Source of the DNA: Spirochaetales bacterium
Lineage (GTDB): Bacteria > Desulfobacterota_D > UBA1144
Direction: 5' to 3'
Length of the DNA: 18,420 nt
NCBI GenBank assembly: GCA_002730475.1
Contig: PCAG01000017.1
Coordinates: 1 to 18,420, forward strand
The position numbers and the translations under genes are program-made. Positions 1-8,340 of the stretch are shown one piece after another; position 1 is the stretch's first letter, and each line of letters starts with the position of its first letter. Below the pieces are notes generated by a model. It was not told where the DNA came from. It made no database searches and was given only the letters and a program-made list of their open reading frames with translations.

Positions 1-987
1 AAACCTGATTTTTCTGTAGCACAAAGATACTATCGACAATTTGAGTGCACAATGAAGCTTATTGAAGAGTTTGTTGGTACACTGAAAAGCATAAACCGTT
101 ATAACAATTCACTAATTGTCATTCACGGCGACCATGGGTCACACTTTGCAGGGCAATTGCTCAACACTAAAGGTAACTCGTTTGCCACCAATATGGATAA
201 TGCAGATAACGCACCTTATGATAATTCTATTGGAGTACATAAATTAACAGCTATTGAATCAAAAGCCAGAGCATTACTAATGATTAAGCCATTGTCTGCT
301 ACGGGCGAAATGCAAGTATCTGATGTTCCCACACAACTACTGGATGTTTACCCAACAATTATGGGGCAACTTGGTATTAACAACTTAAAGAATATTGCAG
401 GCACAGATATTTTTAACAACCAAGATCTATACCATCGCCAGCGTTATTTCTATTACATGAGTGGTAGTGCACATGAAACTCAAATAATGAACTATCATAC
501 TATGGTGCCGCAGTATGATAAAAAATCAGGGGTATTATCGCTAATCCCTAAAAGCAAAGGCGAAACAACAGCCCACTCTTTTTTTAAGAATGCAGAAGAT
601 GTAAAAAAATATAAAGATATAAAATTTTACTACACGAGTGTAGATGGCAAGATCATAACGGATGTAGCTTGGATATTTTTTGATGGAATGGATATTCTTA
701 ACCATTGGGGAGCATGGACAAATAGCGATAAAGTTACCTTGGCTTTTGTACCTGAGGATGCAAGTTCAGGGCAATATAACAAATTAACTTTAAAGATAGC
801 TGATGCATTTATTAATGATAGAAATCCACAGCTTAGTGCTAAGTTTTATTTAAATAAAACATTAATTGGCTCATTAGCCTTTAATATGCCTAAAAGCCAA
901 TATTCTTTTCCACAAACTGTCGAATTCATACTCCCCCAAGATGTGATTATTAAAGGCCAACCCAATATATTGGGAATACATATATAG
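1..987 (+). CDS. Sulfatase/alkaline-phosphatase superfamily enzyme, 5'-truncated, with C-terminal beta domain
   Basis: The reading frame is open from base 1, so the gene begins outside the window and the first visible ATG (52) is internal. A His-Gly-Asp-His-Gly motif about 43 residues in, followed by a second His about 35 residues later, matches the metal-binding C-terminal part of the sulfatase fold. Members hydrolyse or transfer sulfate, phosphate or phosphoethanolamine/phosphoglycerol groups, usually on surface polymers. The segment after about residue 215 (beginning HWGAWTNSDKVTLAF) looks like the small beta-sandwich often appended to polysaccharide-related enzymes. The substrate cannot be told from this fragment. 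The frame stops at a TAG (985-987), but the natural protein end appears to continue in another frame to 1073. A family-level call is secure; the exact activity is not. Confidence 0.8.
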   Translation, partial: KPDFSVAQRYYRQFECTMKLIEEFVGTLKSINRYNNSLIVIHGDHGSHFAGQLLNTKGNSFATNMDNADNAPYDNSIGVHKLTAIESKARALLMIKPLSATGEMQVSDVPTQLLDVYPTIMGQLGINNLKNIAGTDIFNNQDLYHRQRYFYYMSGSAHETQIMNYHTMVPQYDKKSGVLSLIPKSKGETTAHSFFKNAEDVKKYKDIKFYYTSVDGKIITDVAWIFFDGMDILNHWGAWTNSDKVTLAFVPEDASSGQYNKLTLKIADAFINDRNPQLSAKFYLNKTLIGSLAFNMPKSQYSFPQTVEFILPQDVIIKGQPNILGIHI

Positions 988-1073
988 AGGGTGCTAATTC
1001 AGAAAAGAATCTGGGCATAGGTAAAGACACTAGAAAACTAGGTTTGGGCCTAGTTGACCTATCTTTGAAATAA
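982..1073 (+). other. Out-of-frame continuation of the sulfatase C-terminus (frameshift scar)
   Basis: Immediately after the sulfatase stop, a different frame reads without interruption for about 30 codons, from 984 to a TAA at 1071-1073. The peptide includes GIGKDTRKLGLGL near its end. This resembles the last strand of the beta domain seen in polysaccharide enzymes, where a 'G-x-D-x-R-x-LG' pattern closes the protein. The join lies in a short TA/AT run (980-986). Removing one TA there fuses the two frames exactly. It is therefore either a true 2-nt slippage mutation, which leaves the protein about 30 residues short, or a sequencing/assembly error. A 7-bp hairpin (1036-1042 with 1049-1055) lies inside this stretch, but no T-run follows it. 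Confidence 0.7.
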
Positions 1074-1137
1074 GATAAGTGATTTTTAGATATTTATTAT
1101 TTATATTTACTACTATCTTATAAAACAGAGGAGTTTT

Positions 1138-1518
1138 ATGCCTTTATTTACTATGATTACAGGCACCGTTTTAATTTTAGTAGGTGCACTAGGATACTAT
1201 CTCTACACAACAACAACTGTTCTAATACCAGCCATTCTTGGCCTAATTATCTTTCTTCTTGGTATCTTATCAAAAAAAGAAATTAGGCGAAGAAAGTGTA
1301 TTCATACCGCAATTATGGTTGTCGTTCTGGGCTTAGCTGCATCTTGGAGTGGCATTAAAGATTTGCCATTATTGCTTTCATGCTCTGAAATTATTACTTG
1401 TAATACTGTCGTAAGACCAGTCGCGATTTTATTTAAGTCTATTATGTTCATCGCCTTGCTTCCCTATTTGATTGTTTCGATACAATTCTTTATTAAAGCT
1501 AGGATGACTGATAGATAA
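1138..1518 (+). CDS. Small four-helix membrane protein of unknown function
   Basis: This 126-residue protein is almost entirely hydrophobic. Likely membrane helices are at about residues 5-24, 28-46, 55-72 and 93-118, with a basic loop (KKEIRRRK) between helices 2 and 3. A good ribosome binding site (GAGGAG, 1128-1133) sits 4 nt before the ATG. The family looks like a small uncharacterised membrane family, but I cannot name a function. The gene ends 2 nt before the Nramp-like transporter, which has no clear ribosome binding site of its own, so the two are probably co-transcribed and translationally coupled. An accessory role for the transporter is possible and is inferred from position only. 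The region 1074-1137 before it is very A+T-rich and could hold a promoter, though no convincing -35/-10 pair was found. Confidence 0.7.
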   Translation: MPLFTMITGTVLILVGALGYYLYTTTTVLIPAILGLIIFLLGILSKKEIRRRKCIHTAIMVVVLGLAASWSGIKDLPLLLSCSEIITCNTVVRPVAILFKSIMFIALLPYLIVSIQFFIKARMTDR

Positions 1519-1520
1519 CA

Positions 1521-2765
1521 ATGAAGAAAATAATCAAAACTATTAACAAGCTTGGTCCAAGTATCTTATGGGCTTCTGCCGCAATAGGAGTCTCACATAT
1601 TGTTCAATCTACTAGGGCAGGAGCGACGTATGGTTATATTCTCATAGTTGCTGTGATTCTAGCAAACTTTTTTAAATATCCTTTTTTTGAATTTGCTACA
1701 AGATATACTGTCGTAAAAAACGAGACCGTACTTGATGGATATAAAAAGATTGGAGATTGGGCTATCTATCTTTTTGTCGGGCTTACGCTTTTGACCATGT
1801 TTACCATACAGGCAGGTGTAACAAGAGTTACGGCTGCGATTCTTCAAAATTGGTTGGGCCTTGAACTGAATTTCTTTTTTGTTTCTTTAATAATTTTGTT
1901 ATTCTGCGGGCTTATAATACTTTGTCTGGACAGAAAGTATTTTGATAGATTTATTAAAATCTTAGTTTGTATCCTAATAATATCTACATTAATCTCAGTT
2001 TTTTTAACTAGTCAAATTACGGTTAGTCCGTCTGAGGATTTTGTGTCACCAACCCTACTATCTTCAGTGGGCCTAACATTTTTGATTGCGCTAATTGGAT
2101 GGATGCCTTCACCAATAGATTTGTCGGCATGGTCATCAATATGGATTATGGAGAAGAAAAAGAACGAGAAGCAGTTTTCTTTTGAGGATAATTCCATTGA
2201 TTTCAATTTCTCATACTTAACTACATCAATTCTTGCAGTCATGTTTCTAATACTAGGAGCGAACGTTTTTTATGGTAGCGGGGAAGAATTTGCCCCTAGC
2301 GCTGCCAAGTTCGTTAATCAACTAGTTCAACTTTATGCATCGTTAGGAGATTGGTCAAAGAATATTATCTTGCTTACTGCTTTTACTACAATGTTTAGCA
2401 CGACTCTTACCTGCCTTGATGCGTTTCCCAAAGTTCTTAGGAAAAGCTTTAGTATTATCAGTCCAAAAAAGAATGAAGAGAAGGATTATGAAACCACATT
2501 TCTCTTTTTTGTTATTTTTGGAACACTCGTAACAATTTTCTATATAGGAGAAAAAATGAAGTATCTGGTGGATCTTGCCACGATTCTTTCATTCATGACC
2601 GCACCATTTTTAGCCTATCTCAATTATCGACTTGTTTTTAATCCTAATTTTCCGGAGCGCTACAAACCCAACACGTATCTCAAGATGCTTTCTATATCAG
2701 GACTTTGTTTCTTAAGTATCTTTTTAATAATATTTGTCCTAAATTTTTTTGGATTAATTTATTAA
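1521..2765 (+). CDS. Nramp-like divalent metal transporter, non-canonical metal-site residues
   Basis: This 414-residue integral membrane protein has about 10-11 hydrophobic helices. The N-terminus aligns with Nramp helix 1 and its following segment (GPSILWASAAIGVSH..., then ...YGYILIVAVILANFFKYPFFEF). Helix 6 is recognised by GWMPSPIDLSAW. Classical Nramp/MntH proton-coupled Mn/Fe transporters carry DPGN in helix 1 and MPH in helix 6. Here the same columns read GVSH (residues 23-26) and MPS (195-197). This matches a divergent Nramp branch, so the transported ion should not be assumed to be manganese or iron. The start is taken as the ATG 2 nt after the upstream membrane-protein gene. It has little Shine-Dalgarno signal and is probably translated by coupling. 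Confidence 0.85.
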   Translation: MKKIIKTINKLGPSILWASAAIGVSHIVQSTRAGATYGYILIVAVILANFFKYPFFEFATRYTVVKNETVLDGYKKIGDWAIYLFVGLTLLTMFTIQAGVTRVTAAILQNWLGLELNFFFVSLIILLFCGLIILCLDRKYFDRFIKILVCILIISTLISVFLTSQITVSPSEDFVSPTLLSSVGLTFLIALIGWMPSPIDLSAWSSIWIMEKKKNEKQFSFEDNSIDFNFSYLTTSILAVMFLILGANVFYGSGEEFAPSAAKFVNQLVQLYASLGDWSKNIILLTAFTTMFSTTLTCLDAFPKVLRKSFSIISPKKNEEKDYETTFLFFVIFGTLVTIFYIGEKMKYLVDLATILSFMTAPFLAYLNYRLVFNPNFPERYKPNTYLKMLSISGLCFLSIFLIIFVLNFFGLIY

Positions 2766-2803
2766 GATAGAGGGTATAATTGTATTATAATAAATATGTT
2801 CTG

Positions 2804-3037
2804 ATGGATGGGAAGTATATCAAAGATAAACTTGAAAACATAATTCCTAAAACTACTGCGAAAGTAACTGGCGATGGCACACATTTCGAGGCTACAATTG
2901 TAAGCGTTGCTTTTGAAGGAAAGTCAACTCTTGAAAGGCACAAGATGGTCTATTCCGCCTTACAGGAGGAGATGGTTGAGGATATTCATGCTTTGTCCCT
3001 AAAAACTTTTTCTCCTGAAGAATTTAATAAAGAGTAG
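2804..3037 (+). CDS. BolA/IbaG-family protein
   Basis: This is a BolA-type protein of about 77 residues. BolA proteins pair with CGFS monothiol glutaredoxins to hold or sense [2Fe-2S] clusters, and some act as regulators. The core shows VTGDGTHFEA, a FEGKS...RHKMVY segment and the family-typical IHALSLKT near the end. The His in the RHK and IHALS segments are the usual cluster/nucleic-acid-face residues. I chose the ATG at 2804 because it gives the normal family N-terminus. However, a TTG at 2780 in the same frame has a well-placed AGAGGG (2769-2774) and would add eight residues, whereas the ATG has no visible ribosome binding site. The glutaredoxin partner gene follows 5 nt downstream, which strongly supports the assignment. 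Confidence 0.9.
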   Translation: MDGKYIKDKLENIIPKTTAKVTGDGTHFEATIVSVAFEGKSTLERHKMVYSALQEEMVEDIHALSLKTFSPEEFNKE

Positions 3038-3042
3038 TTGTT

Positions 3043-3354
3043 ATGTCTGACAATATTAAAGAAGAGATATCTAGAATGATTTCAGAGAACAGGGTTGTTT
3101 TATTTATGAAAGGAAACCCAGATATGCCGATGTGTGGGTTTTCATCTAGAGTCGTGGATATTTTAAATAAATTAGAAGTTCGATATCAATCTTATGATGT
3201 CTTGTCAGACCCTAAGTTGAGATCAGGAATCAAAGAGTTCTCAAATTGGCCAACACTTCCTCAGCTATATATCGATGGAGAATTCGTAGGTGGTTGCGAT
3301 ATCTGTGTCGAGATGTTTGAGAATGGAGAATTAGCAAAGAAGCTTGACAATTAA
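3043..3354 (+). CDS. grxD: Monothiol CGFS glutaredoxin (Grx4 type)
   Basis: This 103-residue protein has the diagnostic CGFS site at residues 31-34, preceded by FMKGNPDMPM. It also carries the WPTLPQLYIDGEFVGGCDI segment that binds glutathione and shapes the cluster site. Monothiol glutaredoxins of this class carry and deliver [2Fe-2S] clusters as homodimers or as heterodimers with BolA proteins, rather than acting mainly as disulfide reductases. The bolA-like gene directly upstream makes the functional pair. The stop codon overlaps the polA start by one base (TAATG, 3352-3356), so translation of polA is probably coupled to it. Length and motifs match the family fully. Confidence 0.95.
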   Translation: MSDNIKEEISRMISENRVVLFMKGNPDMPMCGFSSRVVDILNKLEVRYQSYDVLSDPKLRSGIKEFSNWPTLPQLYIDGEFVGGCDICVEMFENGELAKKLDN

Positions 3355-6011
3355 TGAGCTCGAAAAGAATTTTTTTATTAGATTCTAGTTCTTATGTATT
3401 TCGAGCCTACTATCGTCCAGGAATAGAACTCGAAACATCTAAAGGGTTTCCTACTAAAGCAATTTATGGTTTTATCGGTATGACCAAGAAATTAATTGAG
3501 CAATCCGAGTATCTCGTTGCGGTCTTTGATCCCGGTGGACAATCATTTAGGAATGATATTTATGAAGACTATAAAGCGAATAGGGGGGAAGCTCCAGAGG
3601 ACATATCCTTACAATTTCCCAAGATTATAGAATATTTAGAAGCCAGGGGAGTAAAAGTTTTATCCGTGGATAACTACGAAGCAGACGATGTTATCGGATC
3701 TCTTGTCAAGCAATTTGGGTCACAACATGAAATTACTATACTTTCTGGAGATAAAGACTTTACGCAACTTATTGATAGAAAAATCAATATGATAGATGCA
3801 AAAGGTAAGACGTATTCACCTCAAGAAGTAATAAAAAAGTACGGTGTAAAACCTAGTCAAATGGTAGATTTTTTTGCTCTCGTAGGCGACTCTATTGATA
3901 ATATACCAGGGGTTAGAGGAATAGGCCCTAAAGCTGCACAAGAGTTATTGGTTAAATATAAAACTCTAGAGAATATTTATAAGAACCTAAAAAAGATAGA
4001 ACGATTACGAATAAGAGAGCTCCTTTCAGATTATAAACAAGAAGCCGAATTGAGTAAGGACTTGGTAACTCTCAGAACCGATTTAAAAATTCCTTTAAAG
4101 CTGGACGATCTTAGGATTAAGGAGCCCAACACAGATAAGTTAAATAAACTTTATTCGGAACTTGAGTTTGATTCTTTGCTAGGTACAAAAAAAGAAACTA
4201 CTTCGAGAAAGAGTTCAAATTACAGGTCTATAATTAACAAGAAAGAATTCAAAGAATTGTTGATAAATTTAAAAGAAACCACTTTCTTATCTTTAGATTT
4301 AGAAACCACTTCTCCTAATCCTTTGAAAGCCGAAATAGTTGGAATATCATTCTGTTATGATGCAGGTTCCGCATTCTATATTCCCGTGGCACACCAAGAA
4401 AAAACGAAACAACTTTCTTTGGACTATGTAATAAAATCCCTAAAGCCTATATTGGAAGATCAAAAGATAAAGAAAATTGGGCAAAACATTAAATATGAGA
4501 TTATTGTTCTTTCTAAATATGATATCAAGCTATCTGGAATATTTTTTGATACGATGATCGCCGCACACTTATTAGATAGCTCGCTTCAAAGCTATGGTTT
4601 AGATAATTTATCAAGAAGATTTTTAGATTACAAGATGACTACATATAAAGAGGTTACCACCGTAGACAAAAAAACTATATCCTTTGCAGGAGTCAAAATA
4701 GATAAGGCTACTGAATACTCGTGTGAGGATGCCGATATCACCTTTAAGTTATTTGAGTTGTTCAAGAAAAAACTAGAAGAGTATGATCTATTAACAACCT
4801 ACCAAGAGCATGAAATACCATTTGTCTTGGTTTTGGCTAGAATGGAGAGAACGGGAGTTAATATTAATACCAAAAAGCTCAAAGCCTTGTCAAAAGAGTT
4901 TGAGAAATTTGTTAGAAATACAGAAAATAAAGTATATCAGTTAGTTGACGAAGAATTCAATATAAATTCACCTCAGCAATTAAGAAAGATTCTGTTTGAT
5001 AAATTAAAACTAAAGCCTTTTAAGAAAACGAAGAAAGGAGAGCTTTCTACTGATTCCGAATCAATACAAAACATCATAGATCAACATGGTGTGCTTAAAG
5101 AAATACTATCCTTTAGATTTTACTCGAAGCTTAAATCCACTTATCTGGATTCCCTACCCGAACTGATAGATTCTAGGACGGATAGAGTTCATACTTCTTA
5201 TAATCAAGTTGGAACCGCAACCGGCAGACTTTCTTCGAGCAATCCTAATTTGCAAAATATTCCAATAAAAACTTTTGAGGGCAAAAAAATACGTGAAGCT
5301 TTTGTACCAAGTGATAAGAATTCAGTTATCGTCTCCGCTGATTATTCACAAATTGAATTGAGACTATTAGCACATTTTTCTGAAGATTTGGCAATGATAG
5401 ATAGTTTTAATCTTGATGAAGATATTCATGCAAAAACAGCTTCGGAGATTTTCAACATAAAAAAAGAGAATATAGATGAAAACCAAAGAAGAATTGCAAA
5501 AACAATAAATTTTGGAATATTATACGGAATAGGCTCTAGACGTTTAGGTTTGCAGATTAACCAGGATTCCAAAACATCGAAATTATTTATTGAAAAATAT
5601 TTTGATAGATACAAAGATGTTAAAAAGTTTTTCGAAGACATTGTTGAGTTGACGCGCCACAGAGGATATACGGAAACAATTCTTAAGAGAAGACGTTATA
5701 TTTCAAACATTAATTCAAATAACTTCGCAGTGCGTGCTGCTGCGGAAAGAGCAGCGATTAACACCCCAATACAGGGCTCAGCATCTGATGTGATAAAGCT
5801 TGCCATGATTTTGATTAATCAGGATGACTCCCTTAAGGATATATGCAAAATGGTAATCCAAGTCCACGATGAATTGGTCTTTGAAGTTAAGAAAGACCAT
5901 ATAGAATATGTTTCACGGCAAATAATACAACATATGGAAAACTGTATAAAATTAAAAGTCCCCTTAAAGGTGGAACTCGATAGTGGAAAGACATGGGCAG
6001 ACTCACATTGA
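3354..6011 (+). CDS. polA: DNA polymerase I
   Basis: This 885-residue protein has the full three-domain layout. Residues about 1-280 form the 5'-3' exonuclease/flap nuclease, with LLDSSSYVFRAYY at the start and a GDSIDNIPGVRGIGPKAA helix-hairpin-helix region. Residues about 290-480 form the 3'-5' proofreading domain. The remainder is the polymerase. Polymerase residues are intact: motif A Asp663 (ADYSQIELRLL), motif B Lys716/Phe720/Tyr724, and motif C Asp839-Glu840 (QVHDELVFEV). In the proofreading site Asp315 and Glu317 (exo I) and Tyr455/Asp459 (exo III) are present, but exo II has Glu382 where Asp is usual (NIKYE instead of NLKYD). The enzyme fills gaps and removes RNA primers during replication and repair. 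The 3' end overlaps dacB by 19 nt. Confidence 0.98.
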   Translation: MSSKRIFLLDSSSYVFRAYYRPGIELETSKGFPTKAIYGFIGMTKKLIEQSEYLVAVFDPGGQSFRNDIYEDYKANRGEAPEDISLQFPKIIEYLEARGVKVLSVDNYEADDVIGSLVKQFGSQHEITILSGDKDFTQLIDRKINMIDAKGKTYSPQEVIKKYGVKPSQMVDFFALVGDSIDNIPGVRGIGPKAAQELLVKYKTLENIYKNLKKIERLRIRELLSDYKQEAELSKDLVTLRTDLKIPLKLDDLRIKEPNTDKLNKLYSELEFDSLLGTKKETTSRKSSNYRSIINKKEFKELLINLKETTFLSLDLETTSPNPLKAEIVGISFCYDAGSAFYIPVAHQEKTKQLSLDYVIKSLKPILEDQKIKKIGQNIKYEIIVLSKYDIKLSGIFFDTMIAAHLLDSSLQSYGLDNLSRRFLDYKMTTYKEVTTVDKKTISFAGVKIDKATEYSCEDADITFKLFELFKKKLEEYDLLTTYQEHEIPFVLVLARMERTGVNINTKKLKALSKEFEKFVRNTENKVYQLVDEEFNINSPQQLRKILFDKLKLKPFKKTKKGELSTDSESIQNIIDQHGVLKEILSFRFYSKLKSTYLDSLPELIDSRTDRVHTSYNQVGTATGRLSSSNPNLQNIPIKTFEGKKIREAFVPSDKNSVIVSADYSQIELRLLAHFSEDLAMIDSFNLDEDIHAKTASEIFNIKKENIDENQRRIAKTINFGILYGIGSRRLGLQINQDSKTSKLFIEKYFDRYKDVKKFFEDIVELTRHRGYTETILKRRRYISNINSNNFAVRAAAERAAINTPIQGSASDVIKLAMILINQDDSLKDICKMVIQVHDELVFEVKKDHIEYVSRQIIQHMENCIKLKVPLKVELDSGKTWADSH

Positions 6012-7231
6012 AAAATTTAATTCCTATCTTTTTTTTATTGTTTTATGTGGGATTTCCGGAAGTCTCTCTTTCAACAACCTTAAAGTCACTAATAAACGAG
6101 CAGGTATCACGTAGTCCTAATCTAGGGATGTATGTAAAAAACCTAACAACGGGTGAAGTGATTGCTAGCTATAATTCAAATCAATTGTTTATTCCGGCAT
6201 CAAATCAAAAAATCATTACGACCCTGGGTTCCTTACATTTCTTAGGAAAAGATTATAGATTTAAAACAATTTTTTTTATGGCAGTCAAGAAGAATCAAAC
6301 GGGGATATACAATCAAGATTTGTATATCGATACTAAGGGTGATCCAACTTTAAAAACGGATGATTTGATAAAAGTTGTAAGTTATCTACGAGATAGAGAT
6401 GTAAAAGTAATCAATGGAGACATAGTGCTTAATGATAACTATTTTGAGAAACCTTATTATAATCCAAACTGGAAAAAGTCCTGGAAAGGTGTGGCATGGG
6501 CACCATATATCTCTTCAATTGCAATTAATGACAACCTATACTCATCCAAGAATAACGTATATTTGACTGACAATCCTTTGTATTTGCTTGGAGTCAAATT
6601 CAAAAAAGAACTCAGAAGGCAACAAATAAGATTCAATGGAACAGTTCGATTTGCTAAAATACCAATTTCAAAGAAGCTCACTCCATTTAAAATAAAATAT
6701 GAAATTCAATCCGCACGATTAGGAGATATTGTCGAGATAATTAACAAAACTAGTAATAATCTATATGCCGAACATCTTTTCAAAAAACTCTCAGCTAATT
6801 TTTCAAGAGTTCGAGGTTCATGGCAAGATTCACAAATAATATTTGCCGATTTTTTGACGAGAAATGTTGATTTAAATACACGGGATTTTAACATTAACGA
6901 TGGATCTGGACTTTCTTCAAAAAATAAAATATCTACCAAAGGGATGGTGAAAATCTTAGAATTTGCCACAAAGCAAGATTATTTTTATGATTTTTACGAA
7001 TCCCTTCCTGTCGCCGGCCTTGATGGTACGTTAATTAAAAGATTTAAGACATATCCATTGTATAAAAACTTGAAAGCAAAAACTGGATACATTAGAGGGG
7101 TTAGTTCATTGTCAGGTTATTTTAATGGAAAAGATAATGATGTTTATGCTTTTTCTTTTATAGTGAATAATTACAATTTTTCAATAAGATTATTTATCGA
7201 CCAGGTGCTTAGCAAAATATATTATCTGTAA
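5993..7231 (+). CDS. dacB: D-alanyl-D-alanine carboxypeptidase/endopeptidase (PBP4, class C)
   Basis: This 412-residue protein has an N-terminal hydrophobic export signal (about residues 7-28) and all three penicillin-binding motifs. SxxK is Ser70-Asn-Gln-Lys73 (IPASNQKI), SxN is Ser254-Asn-Asn256 (KTSNNLYAE) and KTG is Lys363-Thr-Gly (LKAKTGYI). PBP4 enzymes act in the periplasm, trimming the terminal D-Ala or cutting cross-links in peptidoglycan. The distance between the first two motifs is shorter than in E. coli DacB (about 184 against about 244 residues), so the non-catalytic inserted domains are compact. The start lies inside polA (19-nt overlap) with GGAAAG just upstream of the ATG. 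The 3' end overlaps the convergent rsmA gene by 10 bp. Confidence 0.93.
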   Translation: MGRLTLKNLIPIFFLLFYVGFPEVSLSTTLKSLINEQVSRSPNLGMYVKNLTTGEVIASYNSNQLFIPASNQKIITTLGSLHFLGKDYRFKTIFFMAVKKNQTGIYNQDLYIDTKGDPTLKTDDLIKVVSYLRDRDVKVINGDIVLNDNYFEKPYYNPNWKKSWKGVAWAPYISSIAINDNLYSSKNNVYLTDNPLYLLGVKFKKELRRQQIRFNGTVRFAKIPISKKLTPFKIKYEIQSARLGDIVEIINKTSNNLYAEHLFKKLSANFSRVRGSWQDSQIIFADFLTRNVDLNTRDFNINDGSGLSSKNKISTKGMVKILEFATKQDYFYDFYESLPVAGLDGTLIKRFKTYPLYKNLKAKTGYIRGVSSLSGYFNGKDNDVYAFSFIVNNYNFSIRLFIDQVLSKIYYL

Positions 7232-8052
7232 CGATATAAATATTTAAATAGTTTTACAAATTCTTCTTCGCGCAACTTTTCGGCTCTAATATCTTGCCTT
7301 GTTGCTATAATTTCGATAGCCGATAAAATTTTTTCCTTTGGATATAAATCTTGTAAATTATTTATCAAAGTTTTTCTTTTTGCCTTAAAGCAAGTAGCTA
7401 AAAATTGAGAAAATTCTGCATAATTATCGACAATGTATCGGTCAGCTTGTTTTGGCGTAAACATAATTAATGTAGATTTTATCTTTGGTGGAGGCCAAAA
7501 ATCATTTTCATTTAAGTTCAATATATTTTTCACATCAAAAAAACTTTGTATTTTTAATGTAAAAGCATTATAGGATTTTAAACCTGGTTTTGACAAGATT
7601 CTTTCCGCGACTTCTTTCTGAAACATGAAAATCCCTACAGTCTTCTTATCGTGCAGCTCATCAACAAATTTAATTATTATTTGAGAAGCTATATTATATG
7701 GTAGATTCCCAAATACCATTTTATCTTGCAGCCTATTTATTTCGTTAAAATTTACTTTTAATACATCTTGGTTGATAATCGCAAATCTTTTTTTACTTCC
7801 AAATTTATCTCTAAGATATGCGGAAAATACTCTATCTTTTTCTATACAGACAATATTGCTTGTTGACTCCAATATCCGTTCGGTTATTGAACCGAGCCCA
7901 GGACCAATCTCAATTATTATATCATTTTTGTAATCCAATAACTTATCAGCTATGAAATCAATTTTATGTTTGTTTATTAAAAAATGTTGACCAAAATTTT
8001 TTTTTACTGGAGTTTGAAGATTGCTAAGAATTGTTTTTATAGTTTTCGACAT
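7222..8052 (-). CDS. rsmA: 16S rRNA (adenine(1518)-N6/adenine(1519)-N6)-dimethyltransferase
   Basis: This 276-residue protein corresponds to KsgA/RsmA, which dimethylates two adjacent adenines in the 3'-terminal hairpin of 16S rRNA late in 30S assembly. Visible motifs are the KKNFGQHFL entry segment (residues 17-25), the SAM-binding EIGPGLGS (48-55), the acidic EKD at the end of strand 2 (71-73), NQDVLKV, and the catalytic NLPY (116-119). A basic C-terminal region follows. A possible ribosome binding site (TAGGTG) lies 8 nt before the ATG. It is the last gene of the long minus-strand run and its stop lies within the end of dacB, leaving no room for a separate terminator between the two convergent genes. 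Confidence 0.97.
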   Translation of the reverse strand: MSKTIKTILSNLQTPVKKNFGQHFLINKHKIDFIADKLLDYKNDIIIEIGPGLGSITERILESTSNIVCIEKDRVFSAYLRDKFGSKKRFAIINQDVLKVNFNEINRLQDKMVFGNLPYNIASQIIIKFVDELHDKKTVGIFMFQKEVAERILSKPGLKSYNAFTLKIQSFFDVKNILNLNENDFWPPPKIKSTLIMFTPKQADRYIVDNYAEFSQFLATCFKAKRKTLINNLQDLYPKEKILSAIEIIATRQDIRAEKLREEEFVKLFKYLYRYR

Positions 8053-8070
8053 GGCGAAGACACCTAGATG

Positions 8071-8340
8071 CTATTTATTATGAAATTTATAAATTCTCTC
8101 GCCATTTTTAATCATCCCTAATTGTTTTCTTGCTAAAAGTTGTATATAAAACTCGTTGTTTTTTAATAGATTGATTTCTTTTCTCAAACGATTGTTTTCT
8201 TTTGCAATCTCTACAATTTCTCTATTAATTGAATCTTGTTTGGATAGATACTTCTTGTATTCCCAAGATTCATTAAGAACAACAAATAGCAAGAATAACA
8301 AGAATATAAATATAAATCTTTCTACAAATTTCATATTCAT
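8071..8340 (-). CDS. ftsB: FtsB/DivIC-like septum formation protein
   Basis: This 89-residue bitopic protein has a short basic N-terminus, a single membrane helix (about residues 7-23) and a coiled-coil region (about 30-62, with KENNRLRKEINLLK). It ends with the family-typical QLLARKQLGMIKNGERIYKF. FtsB/DivIC proteins form a complex with FtsL and FtsQ/DivIB that activates septal cell-wall synthesis. Start and upstream stop overlap by 4 nt (ATGA, 8337-8340), so it is probably translationally coupled to the hydrolase gene before it. The ATG two codons downstream (8334) is an alternative start. The FtsB/DivIC group assignment is strong; the exact orthologue name is less certain because these short proteins diverge quickly. 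Confidence 0.88.
   Translation of the reverse strand: MNMKFVERFIFIFLLFLLFVVLNESWEYKKYLSKQDSINREIVEIAKENNRLRKEINLLKNNEFYIQLLARKQLGMIKNGERIYKFHNK

Noticed and set aside
1036..1055. Hairpin AACTAGG/CCTAGTT as a terminator for the sulfatase gene
   Set aside because: No T-run follows and the sequence is better explained as the out-of-frame end of the sulfatase coding region.
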